DNA of 64,000 nucleotides, from the NCBI RefSeq assembly GCF_900187995.1, contig NZ_FZNZ01000016.1, forward strand, positions 1 through 64,000, written 5' to 3'. Positions 1 to 8,564 of this stretch are shown here, one piece after another. The stretch's first letter is position 1. Every line of letters begins with the position of its first letter. A model generated the notes under the pieces. That model worked only from the letters and a program-made list of their open reading frames with translations, ran no database searches and was not told the origin of the DNA. The position numbers and the translations under genes were made by a program. Source of the stretch: Prevotella jejuni. Its GTDB lineage: Bacteria > Bacteroidota > Bacteroidia > Bacteroidales > Bacteroidaceae.

Positions 1-875
1 TAAAAGTTTATCGGAATTCTCTTGACGAAATAAACTCAACAGATTTTGTAAACAAAGAATTAGGCAAAGCCGATAGTTGTATATCATTCATTAGAAAATT
101 TACGCAGCTACTATCGTCTTGTTTTAGCCAAATAAGCAACTTTTTAGATGAAACAAAGAAAAATATCACTTATCATGCTTTGCTAATTGCAGCAGATCGA
201 AGTATTATGTTTCCTTTTGTTATCAAAGCATTGTTAAAAGGAATGCCTCAAAAAGAACTGGAAGAATTAGCAAGAGCATTAGAACAAATATTCCTCCGCC
301 ATCGAATTATAGGTACAAGAGCTAATCTTTTGTGGCGTCTGAATGACTCTTATAAAATGATGGGTAATGGAGCAAAAAATGTAGTCAATCACATCCAATG
401 GATGAAGAGTAGGAAAGACTGGTGGGGCTATTGGAATAATGATGAATTATTACGTACTCTAAATATGGGAATGAACCACAACACAGCCAAAATACTCTTA
501 TGGAAATATGAAAATCACCTTATTCAGTGTGGGAAAGCAGGATATAAGGTATTGAGGTATGACGACATTGAGCAACCTCATCTTGAACATATCGCTCCAC
601 AAACAGAAAACAAAGAACCGAACAATGGATATTGCCCTTATGATGAGGACTTCTATAATCGTTATTTGGAATGTTTGGGAAACTACTTGCTACTGTCTGG
701 TAGCCATAACATGTCATTAAGCAATGAAAGATTCCAGAAAAAGCGAGAAAGTTATACATATTTGCAGCAGCAAAGGGAGGTTCGTAGAATGACGGAACAA
801 GACCCAATTTGGGATAAAGAAAAAATTCATCTACGTCATTCAAAGATAGTTGATTACTTAATGCAAATACTTTAA
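1..875 (+). CDS. DUF262/DUF1524 (GmrS/GmrD-like) nuclease family protein, 3' part
   Basis: The reading frame is open from the left edge, so the N-terminus lies outside the window; about 290 residues are visible. The C-terminal third contains LEHIAPQ followed by a LGNYLLLSGSHNMSLSN segment, which is the pattern of the DUF1524 HNH-like nuclease domain with its H-x-x-P core. This domain normally sits at the C-terminus of DUF262/DUF1524 proteins, the family of the modification-dependent restriction enzyme GmrSD. Those proteins have an NTP-binding DUF262 half at the N-terminus, which would be upstream of this window. A defence role is inferred from the family. The next gene begins 12 bp downstream but is functionally unrelated. 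Confidence 0.75.
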   Translation, partial: KVYRNSLDEINSTDFVNKELGKADSCISFIRKFTQLLSSCFSQISNFLDETKKNITYHALLIAADRSIMFPFVIKALLKGMPQKELEELARALEQIFLRHRIIGTRANLLWRLNDSYKMMGNGAKNVVNHIQWMKSRKDWWGYWNNDELLRTLNMGMNHNTAKILLWKYENHLIQCGKAGYKVLRYDDIEQPHLEHIAPQTENKEPNNGYCPYDEDFYNRYLECLGNYLLLSGSHNMSLSNERFQKKRESYTYLQQQREVRRMTEQDPIWDKEKIHLRHSKIVDYLMQIL

Positions 876-886
876 ATATCATATTT

Positions 887-1399
887 ATGAGTAACAAATT
901 AGAAAAAGTCATAGAGTGGTGTATCTTTCAAAGTCGATGGCTCCAAGTTCCTGTTTATCTCGGTATGTGCGTAGTAATGGGAATGTATTCATACGTCTTT
1001 TGTAAAGATGTCATACATAGCCTTATAAATATTGAGACATTCACAGAAGAAACTATGCTTATGCTCGCTATAGGGATTGTGGATGTCTCAATGGTTCTGA
1101 ACTTAATCATCGTATGTGTAATTGGAGGATATTGGTCGTTTGTTAGCAGACTGGAAATCATAGAGAAAGACAAGGATAGTAATCAGTTTAGTTATCTTGG
1201 TAAGATAAATCCAAATGCATTAAAACATAAATTGATGATTTCGCTTATCAGCATTTCTGCCGTTCATTTGTTGGAAACATTTGTAGCAGAAAATATAGAT
1301 ACACAACACACGATTATGCAAATCAGTATTCATATTGTATTTGTTTTGTCTGCTTTGGGCATTACATATATGGATAAAATCGGAGAAACGCAGCATTAA
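887..1399 (+). CDS. UPF0114 (YqhA-like) membrane protein
   Basis: The 170-residue protein starts MSNKLEKVIEWCIFQSRWL and has about four hydrophobic segments (roughly residues 20-42, 58-82, 115-132 and 143-160). The pattern SRWL-x-x-PVY near the N-terminus, the central GGYWSFVSRLEI and LGKINPNALKHKL, and the late ISAVHLLETF are characteristic of the UPF0114/YqhA family of inner-membrane proteins. Length matches the family. The molecular function of UPF0114 is unknown. It follows the nuclease gene by 12 bp on the same strand and could share its transcript. I see no defect in it. Confidence 0.85.
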   Translation: MSNKLEKVIEWCIFQSRWLQVPVYLGMCVVMGMYSYVFCKDVIHSLINIETFTEETMLMLAIGIVDVSMVLNLIIVCVIGGYWSFVSRLEIIEKDKDSNQFSYLGKINPNALKHKLMISLISISAVHLLETFVAENIDTQHTIMQISIHIVFVLSALGITYMDKIGETQH

Positions 1400-1563
1400 A
1401 TACAGGATAGAGAATAATGTTAGAGCGACGGCTTGTAGAAAGGGTATAGTCTTTCCCAATCCTTTGTATGCCATAGAATAAGCTCAGCCCCTGCAGCCTT
1501 AGTTTGTCTATCTTGCAAAATAGCCGAAATGCAAATAAGGCGAGAAAGATTTTATTCCAAGGA

Positions 1564-1595
1564 GTTGCATATATCGGATATTTTTAGTAGTTTTG
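1564..1595 (+). promoter_or_regulatory. Bacteroidetes-type promoter for the Panacea pair
   Basis: TAGTTTTG at 1588-1595 fits the -7 element TAnnTTTG, and GTTG at 1564-1567 lies 20 bp upstream as the -33 element. The first codon of the downstream gene is about 75 bp away, so the operon has its own promoter and a short leader. Confidence 0.6.
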
Positions 1596-1670
1596 CACCA
1601 TAAAGCACTTATAATCTTCTACCCCCATGAGAGGTCAGAGAGATAAGAGAACTCCCAATAATAGTTTCTA

Positions 1671-2156
1671 ATGATTGATGTTATAAAAGCAGCTTCTTAT
1701 ATCTTTAAAAGGTATAAAGATGAGAGGAATAGTGAGATAGACGAGATGAAACTTCATAAACTCATGTATTTTTCTCAGCGAGAGTCTATTATCCGCACTG
1801 GTCAACCCATGTTCGACGAACAGTTTGAGGCATGGAAATATGGGCCTGTAATCGTTAAGGTACGCAACAAATATAAGGCTAAGGCACTCAACGAGCTACC
1901 ATCACAGACGGAGTTGGCTCCTTTCCTTGAGTCGTTCGATTATGTTTTCCAGCATTATGCCCCTAAAGATTCATGGTCATTAAGTATTCTTGCTCATGGA
2001 GAAAGTTCTTGGCAGCATGCCCGTGAAGGCTATGGAGACGACGACCGATGCGATGTTCCGATGGCACTCGATGATATCATACAAGACGCAGAACGCATAA
2101 AGATGCGGCGGTTCTATTTCGATGAGATATTACCTCAGCTCAACAAAGAAAACTAA
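1671..2156 (+). CDS. Panacea-domain antitoxin (SocA/GepA-like, DUF4065)
   Basis: This 161-residue protein contains the Panacea signature: KLHKLMYF at residues 27-34 followed by EAWKYGPV at residues 53-60, as in SocA, GepA and other DUF4065 proteins. Panacea domains are known antitoxin modules that neutralise structurally unrelated toxins encoded next to them. The stop codon directly abuts the start codon of the following gene (TAA immediately followed by ATG), a tight arrangement typical of toxin-antitoxin operons. No separate DNA-binding domain is obvious, so autoregulation cannot be read from the sequence. The antitoxin role is inferred from family and gene order. Confidence 0.85.
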   Translation: MIDVIKAASYIFKRYKDERNSEIDEMKLHKLMYFSQRESIIRTGQPMFDEQFEAWKYGPVIVKVRNKYKAKALNELPSQTELAPFLESFDYVFQHYAPKDSWSLSILAHGESSWQHAREGYGDDDRCDVPMALDDIIQDAERIKMRRFYFDEILPQLNKEN

Positions 2157-3014
2157 ATGTCTAAAGTAATAGAAGAAGCGTTAACCTTAATAGATGCCTT
2201 TGAGGTAAGAAGAGTACGCGAAATAGATAAGAGTATCTTGGACGCTATGACTGGTCCAACCGTTGAAGGTGTGGAACAAAGACATATCATAGCGTGGTTT
2301 AATTCCGTAGAATATGTAGAAGATGACTTTAAAGGTCATCTTGCCTCTTTTGTTGTGATGTCTCCAACAAATATCCCTTTAATCTTCTTCTCTATACGAT
2401 GTGGCGAACTATTCGAGATGGCTCAGCCCGAAAGGATGAGAGTAGGCTATAATGCAAGGGAAGCGCTTCGTAGACTGATGAATAGAGATTTTTCGTCTGA
2501 CACAGAAAAGGACCAATTATTAAGGGATGTCAAGGCAACCAAAGACTACAATATGACACCTGACGACATCTTTAGGTATGCTGGTAAGAAGGAATCTTGG
2601 GAGAAAGACGAGAAAATAGAAAGAACAAAAGAGGTTACAAAGGTGCTCGCTTCCTATCCAGCCGTAGAGCTGAAACTGTTTGGAATCAATGACGCTGCAC
2701 GAGCGTATTGGGCGTCATTGGGTCTACCAAAGCATATAAGGATGGGCGAAACCTTGTTTTGGTTAAAGGTTGTGGAGACACTTGAAGCGATGCACAAGTA
2801 TGTTGGTTGCCAATATGTATATTTATTTGCAGCCGACAAAGAAGCTGAAGGAAAATTAGTTCAGTATTATAGAGTGCGCCTAAAGTTTAAGTCTGATGCA
2901 AACTTATCGGCTAACAAGCCACAATTCGATTGGCAAAGTCAATTCCTTTACCAAAGCATTGAGGAGTTATTCGAGCAGAAAATTCGGTTTAGAGAATTGC
3001 TTATAAAAGATTAA
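2157..3014 (+). CDS. Putative GNAT-fold toxin partner of the Panacea antitoxin
   Basis: The protein has 285 residues and no signal peptide. The N-terminal half has beta-rich segments (HLASFVVMSPTNIPLIFFSI, about residues 61-80). The C-terminal part, about 169-245, reads like a divergent acetyltransferase core: PAVEL strand, GLPKHIRMGE, a helix, GCQYVYLFAADKE strand, then LVQYYRVRLKF. That order resembles the GNAT motif A/B arrangement with its final Y-x-x-x-L-x-F. The acetyl-CoA loop is not canonical. Position directly behind a Panacea gene makes it the candidate toxin. Acetylation of tRNA or another target is a hypothesis only. Alternatively it may be a non-toxic Panacea partner. Confidence 0.6.
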   Translation: MSKVIEEALTLIDAFEVRRVREIDKSILDAMTGPTVEGVEQRHIIAWFNSVEYVEDDFKGHLASFVVMSPTNIPLIFFSIRCGELFEMAQPERMRVGYNAREALRRLMNRDFSSDTEKDQLLRDVKATKDYNMTPDDIFRYAGKKESWEKDEKIERTKEVTKVLASYPAVELKLFGINDAARAYWASLGLPKHIRMGETLFWLKVVETLEAMHKYVGCQYVYLFAADKEAEGKLVQYYRVRLKFKSDANLSANKPQFDWQSQFLYQSIEELFEQKIRFRELLIKD

Positions 3015-3069
3015 GAGGAGTAAAGTTTTTTCCGTTTTAATAAACTTCTCCAGTCTAATACTTGCCCTT

Positions 3070-3165
3070 CATGATTAAAGAAGACGCCCTTCTTTATTCG
3101 AGGATATGCTCTTCTTGTGTGTAGAAGGGCTCCTTCTTCGAGCAAGGGGAGGCTCTTCTTGAACG
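3070..3165. repeat. GAAGACGCCC-family intergenic repeat, copy 1
   Basis: This stretch holds several variants of the words GAAGACGCCCTTCTT and GCTCTTCTT in tandem just downstream of the GNAT gene. Related clusters occur at about 14896-14985, 21540-21635, 28030-28160, 36800-36895, 49885-49960 and 56925-57025. Here the inverted pairing is imperfect. Confidence 0.7.
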
Positions 3166-3344
3166 GGGGAGATAAGTTACTGATTTTAAGTTAGTTGCGA
3201 AGTGTGTTTTGCGAGGTATCCCAGTTGTGGTTTAAGGAATAACTTGCGATATTCTGTCAAGTATTTTCATAAGAGTTAAGCGATGTTGGCAGATTTATTA
3301 CTCACAGGATTGACAGATTTAACAGAAGCTTATCAGCATACGTC

Positions 3345-3965
3345 TTGATTCATTGAGAATGTTTTTTCTCACAGAGTTTAGAACGCAAGAGGCTCGTTGG
3401 CAATGTTATCTCTCACAGATTTTCACAGATGAACAGAAGCCTTTCTGCGAACAGGGAGAACACATAAACGTCTGCAAGCAGACGACAGATAACACAGAAT
3501 TTATAGCCAATATGAGCTGTAAAGTTCTGTGATATCTGTATGCCGGAGGCGTTCTGTGAGATCGAAACTGTGCGCAAAAGGGTCTGTCAAATCTGTGAGT
3601 TCTGTGAGAGAAAAAACTCCGCAGCGAGTTGTTTGTGTGTTATCTCATAGAGTGGGTGCGTTCTCATTCTCACAGAAAAACACAGAAGAACAGAATACAC
3701 AGCATTCCACAGAGACATTAAGTCAACCGATTTCACAGAACCTTACAGCCATCTTTGGCAGTTACGCTCTGTGAATTCTGTATGCCGGAGGCGTTCTGTG
3801 AGTTCGATACTGTGCGCTAAAAGGGTCTGTCAAATCTGTGAGTTCTGTGAGAGAAAAAACCTCTACGAAGTATGCAAGCAACCCAATAGGGGTAACCTCA
3901 CATACTACGCCCCTCGCCATTCGGAGAGGGGTTGGGGGTGAGGCCGAACGGGGCTGGGGGTGAGG
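3345..3965. repeat. Composite intergenic repeat region (TCTGTGAGAG / G-rich modules), copy 1
   Basis: No gene is visible between 3015 and 4422. This part is built from modules that recur in at least five other places: CTCACAGA words, TCTGTGAGTTCTGTGAGAGA, CTCTACGAAGTATGCAAGC, AATAGGGGTAACCTCACATA, and a G-rich block with GGGGTTGGGGGTGAGG. Internally, a unit with ATGCCGGAGGCGTTCTGTGA repeats at about 3540 and 3781. Weak open frames here are repeat-derived. Confidence 0.75.
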
Positions 3966-4109
3966 CCATCATCCATTTGTACAGGTGAAAGCGTTACAAT
4001 GGTGATGACACGTTGATGTTCTTGCGTAAAGAACGGCTCATTGGTAAATTGTTTTATCTTAACTTTCGCATTAAATCTTTAGTTTTCTATCACAAAGAGG
4101 AAATCTTAA

Positions 4110-4218
4110 AATATGTTTTCCTGTCATTTCTGTCATCCAAAATAATGACGTAACTCTATAAGAAACAGCACGTTAAATCGAAGTGTTAAATGTGACAGCA
4201 AAACAAAATAAAACTTAT
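4110..4218 (-). repeat. TGCTGTCA-bounded ~105-bp element, copy 1
   Basis: Read on the minus strand this begins with an AGTTTTATTTTG / TTTTGCTGTCAC / ATTTAACA sequence and ends with two spaced ATGACAG words. The same arrangement is found at 17868-17975 and 46251-46371 on the plus strand. It has no coding capacity. Confidence 0.6.
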
Positions 4219-4297
4219 CTTGTATAATACGTAATAATCGTGTTGTTGTCAGGAGGGGTTTATCAGTCCCTGTATCAAGTGAATAAAAAAGATTTGA

Positions 4298-4440
4298 TAA
4301 GCCTGTATCGGGGAATAAATGTCAAACCATGCTTGCTATATCGAACGAATAATAAGAACATAGTAAGCCTGTGTCGAGGAATAAATGTCATACCATGTTT
4401 GCTGTATCGAGCGAACAAAAAGAATGCCGTAAGCCTGCAT
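4298..4440. repeat. 66-bp tandem repeat running into the terminator
   Basis: TAAGCCTG followed by a CGAGGAATAAATGTCA-type sequence occurs at 4298 and 4364 with an exact 66-bp period. A third truncated start at 4430 lies inside the following hairpin. A weaker half-unit precedes 4298. Confidence 0.75.
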
Positions 4441-4480
4441 TGTGGTAGGAACCACAGCTGCATACTTACGGCATTAGCCT
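4421..4480 (-). terminator. Rho-independent terminator of the 13.7-4.5 kb Sus operon
   Basis: AATGCCGTAAG at about 4423-4433 pairs with CTTACGGCATT at about 4465-4475, with an inner GTGGT/ACCAC pair. On the minus strand the hairpin is followed by CTTTTTG. It lies just beyond the last gene of the operon. Confidence 0.75.
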
Positions 4481-4506
4481 TTTTCGAACTTATCTTTTTT
4501 ACTGTT

Positions 4507-5814
4507 TTATCTCTTCTTCAAGAATGCTGCAGGCTTAGCACTTGTGCTCAAAGGATGGAAGAGCATCACTGGTTGAAGCATATAGGAAACATTGTTAAAA
4601 GTTAGCGTGCGTCCTTGTTGGGCATACTTATAGATAGCGAGTGCATTTCCATTAAATGAACCAATAGGGAAACCCAGTTTTCCTAAAGCATTATAAGACT
4701 GGATGTAAGCAGCACTCGCAGCATTACTCTCAAGGAGACCAGCAACCATGCCATCCTCCTTAGAGTAAGTCATTCGTGCTGTCAGTGACAGATTAGGTGA
4801 AGCATAGATGTCATAGATAGCAGTAACCATACTCTGGAATTTAGCAAAGTCATCATCACTCACTTTACCAGCGTTATGTGCTGCTGTCTGCTGTTGGATA
4901 AGGTTCATCAATACAGCATAGTGTTTTATATCCCAAAAAGCTGTACGATAGCGATATGACGTATTATCCTTCGTTTGTGAAAGGATAAATTCACCACCCT
5001 TCAATGTCAGTGAGAGGTCAGCAGGATCGAAATAAAAAAGCATCTTCATACCCGTGTCATCAGAGACGAAAGACAGCTTAGTATCAGATACCTTCTCAAA
5101 GGTACCAACAAACTGCGTGACCAATGAGTTGATATCAGTTGTTGAGCTTGTCATCTTCAACAAGTCATACCCATAGAGACTATACGTTTTACCAACGAAA
5201 TCATCAATGCTTCCCTGCGTTACAGTAATCGTATCACGCTGCTCTTGGTTCTTCAGAACGAGCAAGAACGTACGAACCTCACCTGTTGAATTGGCATTGA
5301 TATGTGCCACAAAAGCAGAGTCCTTGTCCTCAACAGATGATACCGCAGAAGCATCAGCAGAATCGGCAAGCACTAAGGCTGGTTCAGCACCCACCTTTGA
5401 ATAAGGCAACGTAAGGGTTGTATCCTTGTCGCTAACAACAATATTCTTAGCTCCTTTATATTTAAAGACAGCTCCCGACTGCAAGATAGGCAGATTAGTA
5501 GAGTCATTCCCATTCTTGATAGTCAACACAGCAGAACGACTGTCGACAGCTGGATTGTTAGTAACACTGACAACGACCGAGTCATTCAGCAGTTGTGCCG
5601 TAGCCCATGAATCACTGACAGAGACGGTTGAGCCAGCTGGTGCAGTAAACTTCACCCCACCCTTCTGTGCCGCAGCAGAGAAGAAAAGCTTAGAGCTTAC
5701 CACATTGACAGGATTCTTACGCAAGTAAGAACTACCTGCATCATTGTCGTCACTGCAGGCAATAAAGCCCGCAGCAACAGCAAAGAGAATACAAATATTA
5801 AATATCTTTCTCAT
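4507..5814 (-). CDS. BACON-like domain lipoprotein, last gene of Sus operon
   Basis: The 435-residue protein has a lipoprotein signal (FAVAAGFIAC, Cys20, then SDD), predicting outer-membrane surface or periplasmic anchoring. Residues about 40-115 and 120-205 form two Ig-like beta repeats, each ending in a pattern such as TVTQGS or LPILQSG, as in BACON and related carbohydrate-associated modules. The C-terminal half is of a kind found in Prevotella/Bacteroides lipoproteins encoded behind DUF4302 proteins and has no recognisable catalytic motif. It starts 7 bp after the DUF4302 gene and is followed by the operon terminator. A ligand-binding accessory role is inferred from context only. Confidence 0.65.
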   Translation of the reverse strand: MRKIFNICILFAVAAGFIACSDDNDAGSSYLRKNPVNVVSSKLFFSAAAQKGGVKFTAPAGSTVSVSDSWATAQLLNDSVVVSVTNNPAVDSRSAVLTIKNGNDSTNLPILQSGAVFKYKGAKNIVVSDKDTTLTLPYSKVGAEPALVLADSADASAVSSVEDKDSAFVAHINANSTGEVRTFLLVLKNQEQRDTITVTQGSIDDFVGKTYSLYGYDLLKMTSSTTDINSLVTQFVGTFEKVSDTKLSFVSDDTGMKMLFYFDPADLSLTLKGGEFILSQTKDNTSYRYRTAFWDIKHYAVLMNLIQQQTAAHNAGKVSDDDFAKFQSMVTAIYDIYASPNLSLTARMTYSKEDGMVAGLLESNAASAAYIQSYNALGKLGFPIGSFNGNALAIYKYAQQGRTLTFNNVSYMLQPVMLFHPLSTSAKPAAFLKKR

Positions 5815-5821
5815 AAAACAT

Positions 5822-7576
5822 TTACTTGTTTAGTTTTACTTGTTTCGCTACAGATGTGGTAAGACGTGAGCTAAAGTCTACATCAAAGCTTGGAATACGA
5901 TTTGGCAGATACTGTGGCATCTGTAATGACAGAGTATTGTCGGATGTCTCCTCTGGTAAGATAGCAGGCTTAGCAGATGAGGATGAAGAAGACCTCTTCG
6001 TTATCACTGGGTTAATCCACATATCCAACATAGCAACAATATTATCATCGCTAAATGGTTCGCTCGAGTAAGCATTCAGAATGAAGCGTTCAGTAGTCAA
6101 ATTCACGTACCTTAGCTGTCCGTTAACTTTGACGAATAATGGACCACAAAGTGATGCACTGATATCACCATTCTCATTTACAGAGAAGGTAATCAGGTTA
6201 TAGAAATCAGTATCTGTACCCGTACCACGATTTGCATCAATATTAAAAGAATTAGCAATGTAGTAGGTTGCTCTACTATTTCGTATTGTTATCACATTCT
6301 GACCACTCTGCATTAAGAACGCTTTTGCGGAAGCCACGTAGGTCAATGGGAATACAAAGTCGTCACCATAAGGACTGGAAACATTCAAATAGAACTTACG
6401 GTTCGCACCAGAGCCTTCATATCTCAGTCGAGCTTGGCGTGTATTCACCTTGAGAACATCCTTGTTATTGTCACCAGCAACGTATGAAGTCATCTTGAGT
6501 TCATAGTAACCCATGAGAGCAGAGAGGTCATATTGCATAACCGCTGCACTTGCTTCATCAATACCATTAGAAATCTTAATCTTAGCACCACGCGCCTTGG
6601 TAGCAATCGCATTGGCGTCTACATCAATGGTAAGCGTGTTGCCCTCCTTTGTTAGGTGAACCCATGAAGCGTCACAGCTGACGTTGAGCCAACTAAGATA
6701 AGGTATTGTCTTCTTAATTTTCTTAGCACCATTAGAGACATCAATAGTACCAATCAGATTGGCAATAACGTTGACATCAATCTTTGAAGAAGTAGTCTGA
6801 ACACCGTTACCAGAGAGCTTTGCAGTCTCTTTATCAAAGGTCAAATCATAGACAACAGCACCATTAATCGTGATAGGTTCGTACAAACGGATTCCCCTAT
6901 CAGTAAAGGTATAAGCAGACTCAGCTATAGGAGTATTGCCATCATAGATAGCTAACTGACGATTATCCCTATCGGTAATAACGAGCGTGTAAGTCTTTCC
7001 ACCAATACTAAGATTGAAATCAGAGAAAACAAAGAGGTTGGTGAGGTCGGTCACCTGCTCTATATAGTCAGTTGCAGGCTCAGAGAGCTTGCGAAGATAC
7101 ATAGTATTCAACGAACGTTTGCCATGAACCTTGATGTAGTCAGCCTTAATTTCGTCAATAACAAACTCGAAATCGCCTTCCATACCACGATACTCACCCT
7201 TCTTTGGAGTAGCATACTTATGAAGGAAAGCATTGTAAGTATCGAATGACAAGACAGGTCCGTCGTCCTCTTTCATCTTATACAATGACTTCACTTCGCC
7301 ATCATCAGGGTTTTTCTCATAGCGTACGATGGCATCATCATGAGTGAACTTAATAGTATAAGCCACGCCACCATACACCTGATTACTCTGTGGGTAATAG
7401 TCTAATACCCATCCATATTGCGATGCAGTCAATGTATCCTGAGCCTTCTGCAGGAACTCTCCCATGCGCTCAGAATAAGGCTTATCAAAGACATTATCCT
7501 CCTCAGTCTGACATGACTGAAGGAAGAATGCTGGCAAAGCAAGTAGGAGATATATAAATAATTTAGTTGCTTTCAT
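5822..7576 (-). CDS. DUF4302-family lipoprotein
   Basis: The 584-residue protein begins with a lipobox (LPAFFLQSC, Cys22). The following segment with ERMGEFLQKAQDTLTASQYGW and WVLDYYP is typical of DUF4302 lipoproteins of Bacteroidales. These are encoded almost always beside SusC/SusD pairs and a zinc metallohydrolase lipoprotein, as here. A BACON-like beta domain appears around residues 270-350 (WLNVSCDASWVHL, ending VMQYD). No catalytic residues are evident. It is likely surface-exposed and assists binding or uptake of the unknown substrate. It lies 18 bp downstream of the metallohydrolase gene. Confidence 0.75.
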   Translation of the reverse strand: MKATKLFIYLLLALPAFFLQSCQTEEDNVFDKPYSERMGEFLQKAQDTLTASQYGWVLDYYPQSNQVYGGVAYTIKFTHDDAIVRYEKNPDDGEVKSLYKMKEDDGPVLSFDTYNAFLHKYATPKKGEYRGMEGDFEFVIDEIKADYIKVHGKRSLNTMYLRKLSEPATDYIEQVTDLTNLFVFSDFNLSIGGKTYTLVITDRDNRQLAIYDGNTPIAESAYTFTDRGIRLYEPITINGAVVYDLTFDKETAKLSGNGVQTTSSKIDVNVIANLIGTIDVSNGAKKIKKTIPYLSWLNVSCDASWVHLTKEGNTLTIDVDANAIATKARGAKIKISNGIDEASAAVMQYDLSALMGYYELKMTSYVAGDNNKDVLKVNTRQARLRYEGSGANRKFYLNVSSPYGDDFVFPLTYVASAKAFLMQSGQNVITIRNSRATYYIANSFNIDANRGTGTDTDFYNLITFSVNENGDISASLCGPLFVKVNGQLRYVNLTTERFILNAYSSEPFSDDNIVAMLDMWINPVITKRSSSSSSAKPAILPEETSDNTLSLQMPQYLPNRIPSFDVDFSSRLTTSVAKQVKLNK

Positions 7577-7594
7577 TATTGTAATCCTTTCTTG

Positions 7595-8542
7595 TTAGTT
7601 AAGACTTGTAAGATTATAACTGCCACTAACAACGTTGTTTTCACGTCTGATAACAGCATCACGCACCTTATCAAGGTCGACATTAAAGGTCTCCTTATAG
7701 TAACGTTTGCAAATCTCAAGCTTCTTCTCAAGCGCTTCTACGCCTGGTTGAGGAGCAGGTTTTCCTGTTCCCTGATCCTTGATAGGGTTTCCATTCGCAT
7801 CAACAAGAGTAGCCTTCTTAATAATAGCATTCCACTGCGCAGGTGTTGAGATAATGTAAGTACTTACCATCTCGGCAAAGTCCTCGCGCTCTTCCTTCTG
7901 TGAGTATGCTGAAACGAAACCACGCTTCTCAAAGCCTTCTCCATACGTTTCAGAACTCCATGAGTCATTAACATAACCATTTGGAGTCACCTTACCGAAG
8001 TCACGTGGGTAGTCCTTGGTCTGGTTAACGATATGAACAAACTCGTGGTGAATGGTCTTAAGGAAATATTCATCAAGTAGAGGACGATTGGTCTTATACT
8101 TATCAATATAGTTAACACCCAAGAGACGTATCTTCTTTCCACCCTCTGCAGTACCGAGTTTCTGGCTACCACTGTTCTCGTATTCGAACTCACCTAAGAA
8201 GCTAAAGAGCTTTGGGAAGTAACGACGTGTGAAGTCAATGCCTGCAGCTTCGGTATAAGCTTCCACACAGGTGTACTTAATGATATGTGCTAACTCGACT
8301 GACTGATCCGAATCAGCAGGTACGTCATAGTAAGACATGTCTGACTCATTGTCCTCATAACGCCACTGAATCTGAATGTTATAAGGTACTACGAAATTCT
8401 TATACAGCCACTTGTCAAAGGCTGTGTCTGCTGTCTTGGAAGACTTGATAACGCTCTCACTTGACAAAGCATCATCTGAACAAGCAGTGAAACCAGTTGC
8501 TACTGCTGCCAAGAGCGATAAAGCTAATATGTTTTTTTTCAT
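7595..8542 (-). CDS. Substrate import-associated zinc metallohydrolase lipoprotein
   Basis: The 315-residue lipoprotein has lipobox Cys21 (TGFTAC-SDD). HHEFVHIVNQ at residues 165-174 supplies the HExxH zinc motif (H166, E167, H170). A later EDFAEMVSTY segment (about residues 219-229) can provide a third ligand. This architecture and context match the SusC/SusD-associated putative zinc metallohydrolase lipoproteins of Bacteroidetes. The expected activity is peptide or amide hydrolysis at the cell surface before import, but no substrate is established. The gene sits between susD and the DUF4302 gene with about 20-bp gaps, so it is almost certainly co-transcribed with them. Confidence 0.85.
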   Translation of the reverse strand: MKKNILALSLLAAVATGFTACSDDALSSESVIKSSKTADTAFDKWLYKNFVVPYNIQIQWRYEDNESDMSYYDVPADSDQSVELAHIIKYTCVEAYTEAAGIDFTRRYFPKLFSFLGEFEYENSGSQKLGTAEGGKKIRLLGVNYIDKYKTNRPLLDEYFLKTIHHEFVHIVNQTKDYPRDFGKVTPNGYVNDSWSSETYGEGFEKRGFVSAYSQKEEREDFAEMVSTYIISTPAQWNAIIKKATLVDANGNPIKDQGTGKPAPQPGVEALEKKLEICKRYYKETFNVDLDKVRDAVIRRENNVVSGSYNLTSLN

Positions 8543-8564
8543 TTCTTAATCCTTTAATTAGCTA

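Noticed and set aside
3529-3774. 81-codon frame in the composite repeat
   Set aside because: Equivalent frames appear in other copies (22608, 56173, 27392) only because of shared modules; they lack a common start and end.
7592-7849. Plus-strand frames inside the Sus operon genes
   Set aside because: They are antisense to clear lipoprotein and SusD/SusC genes and show no family motifs.
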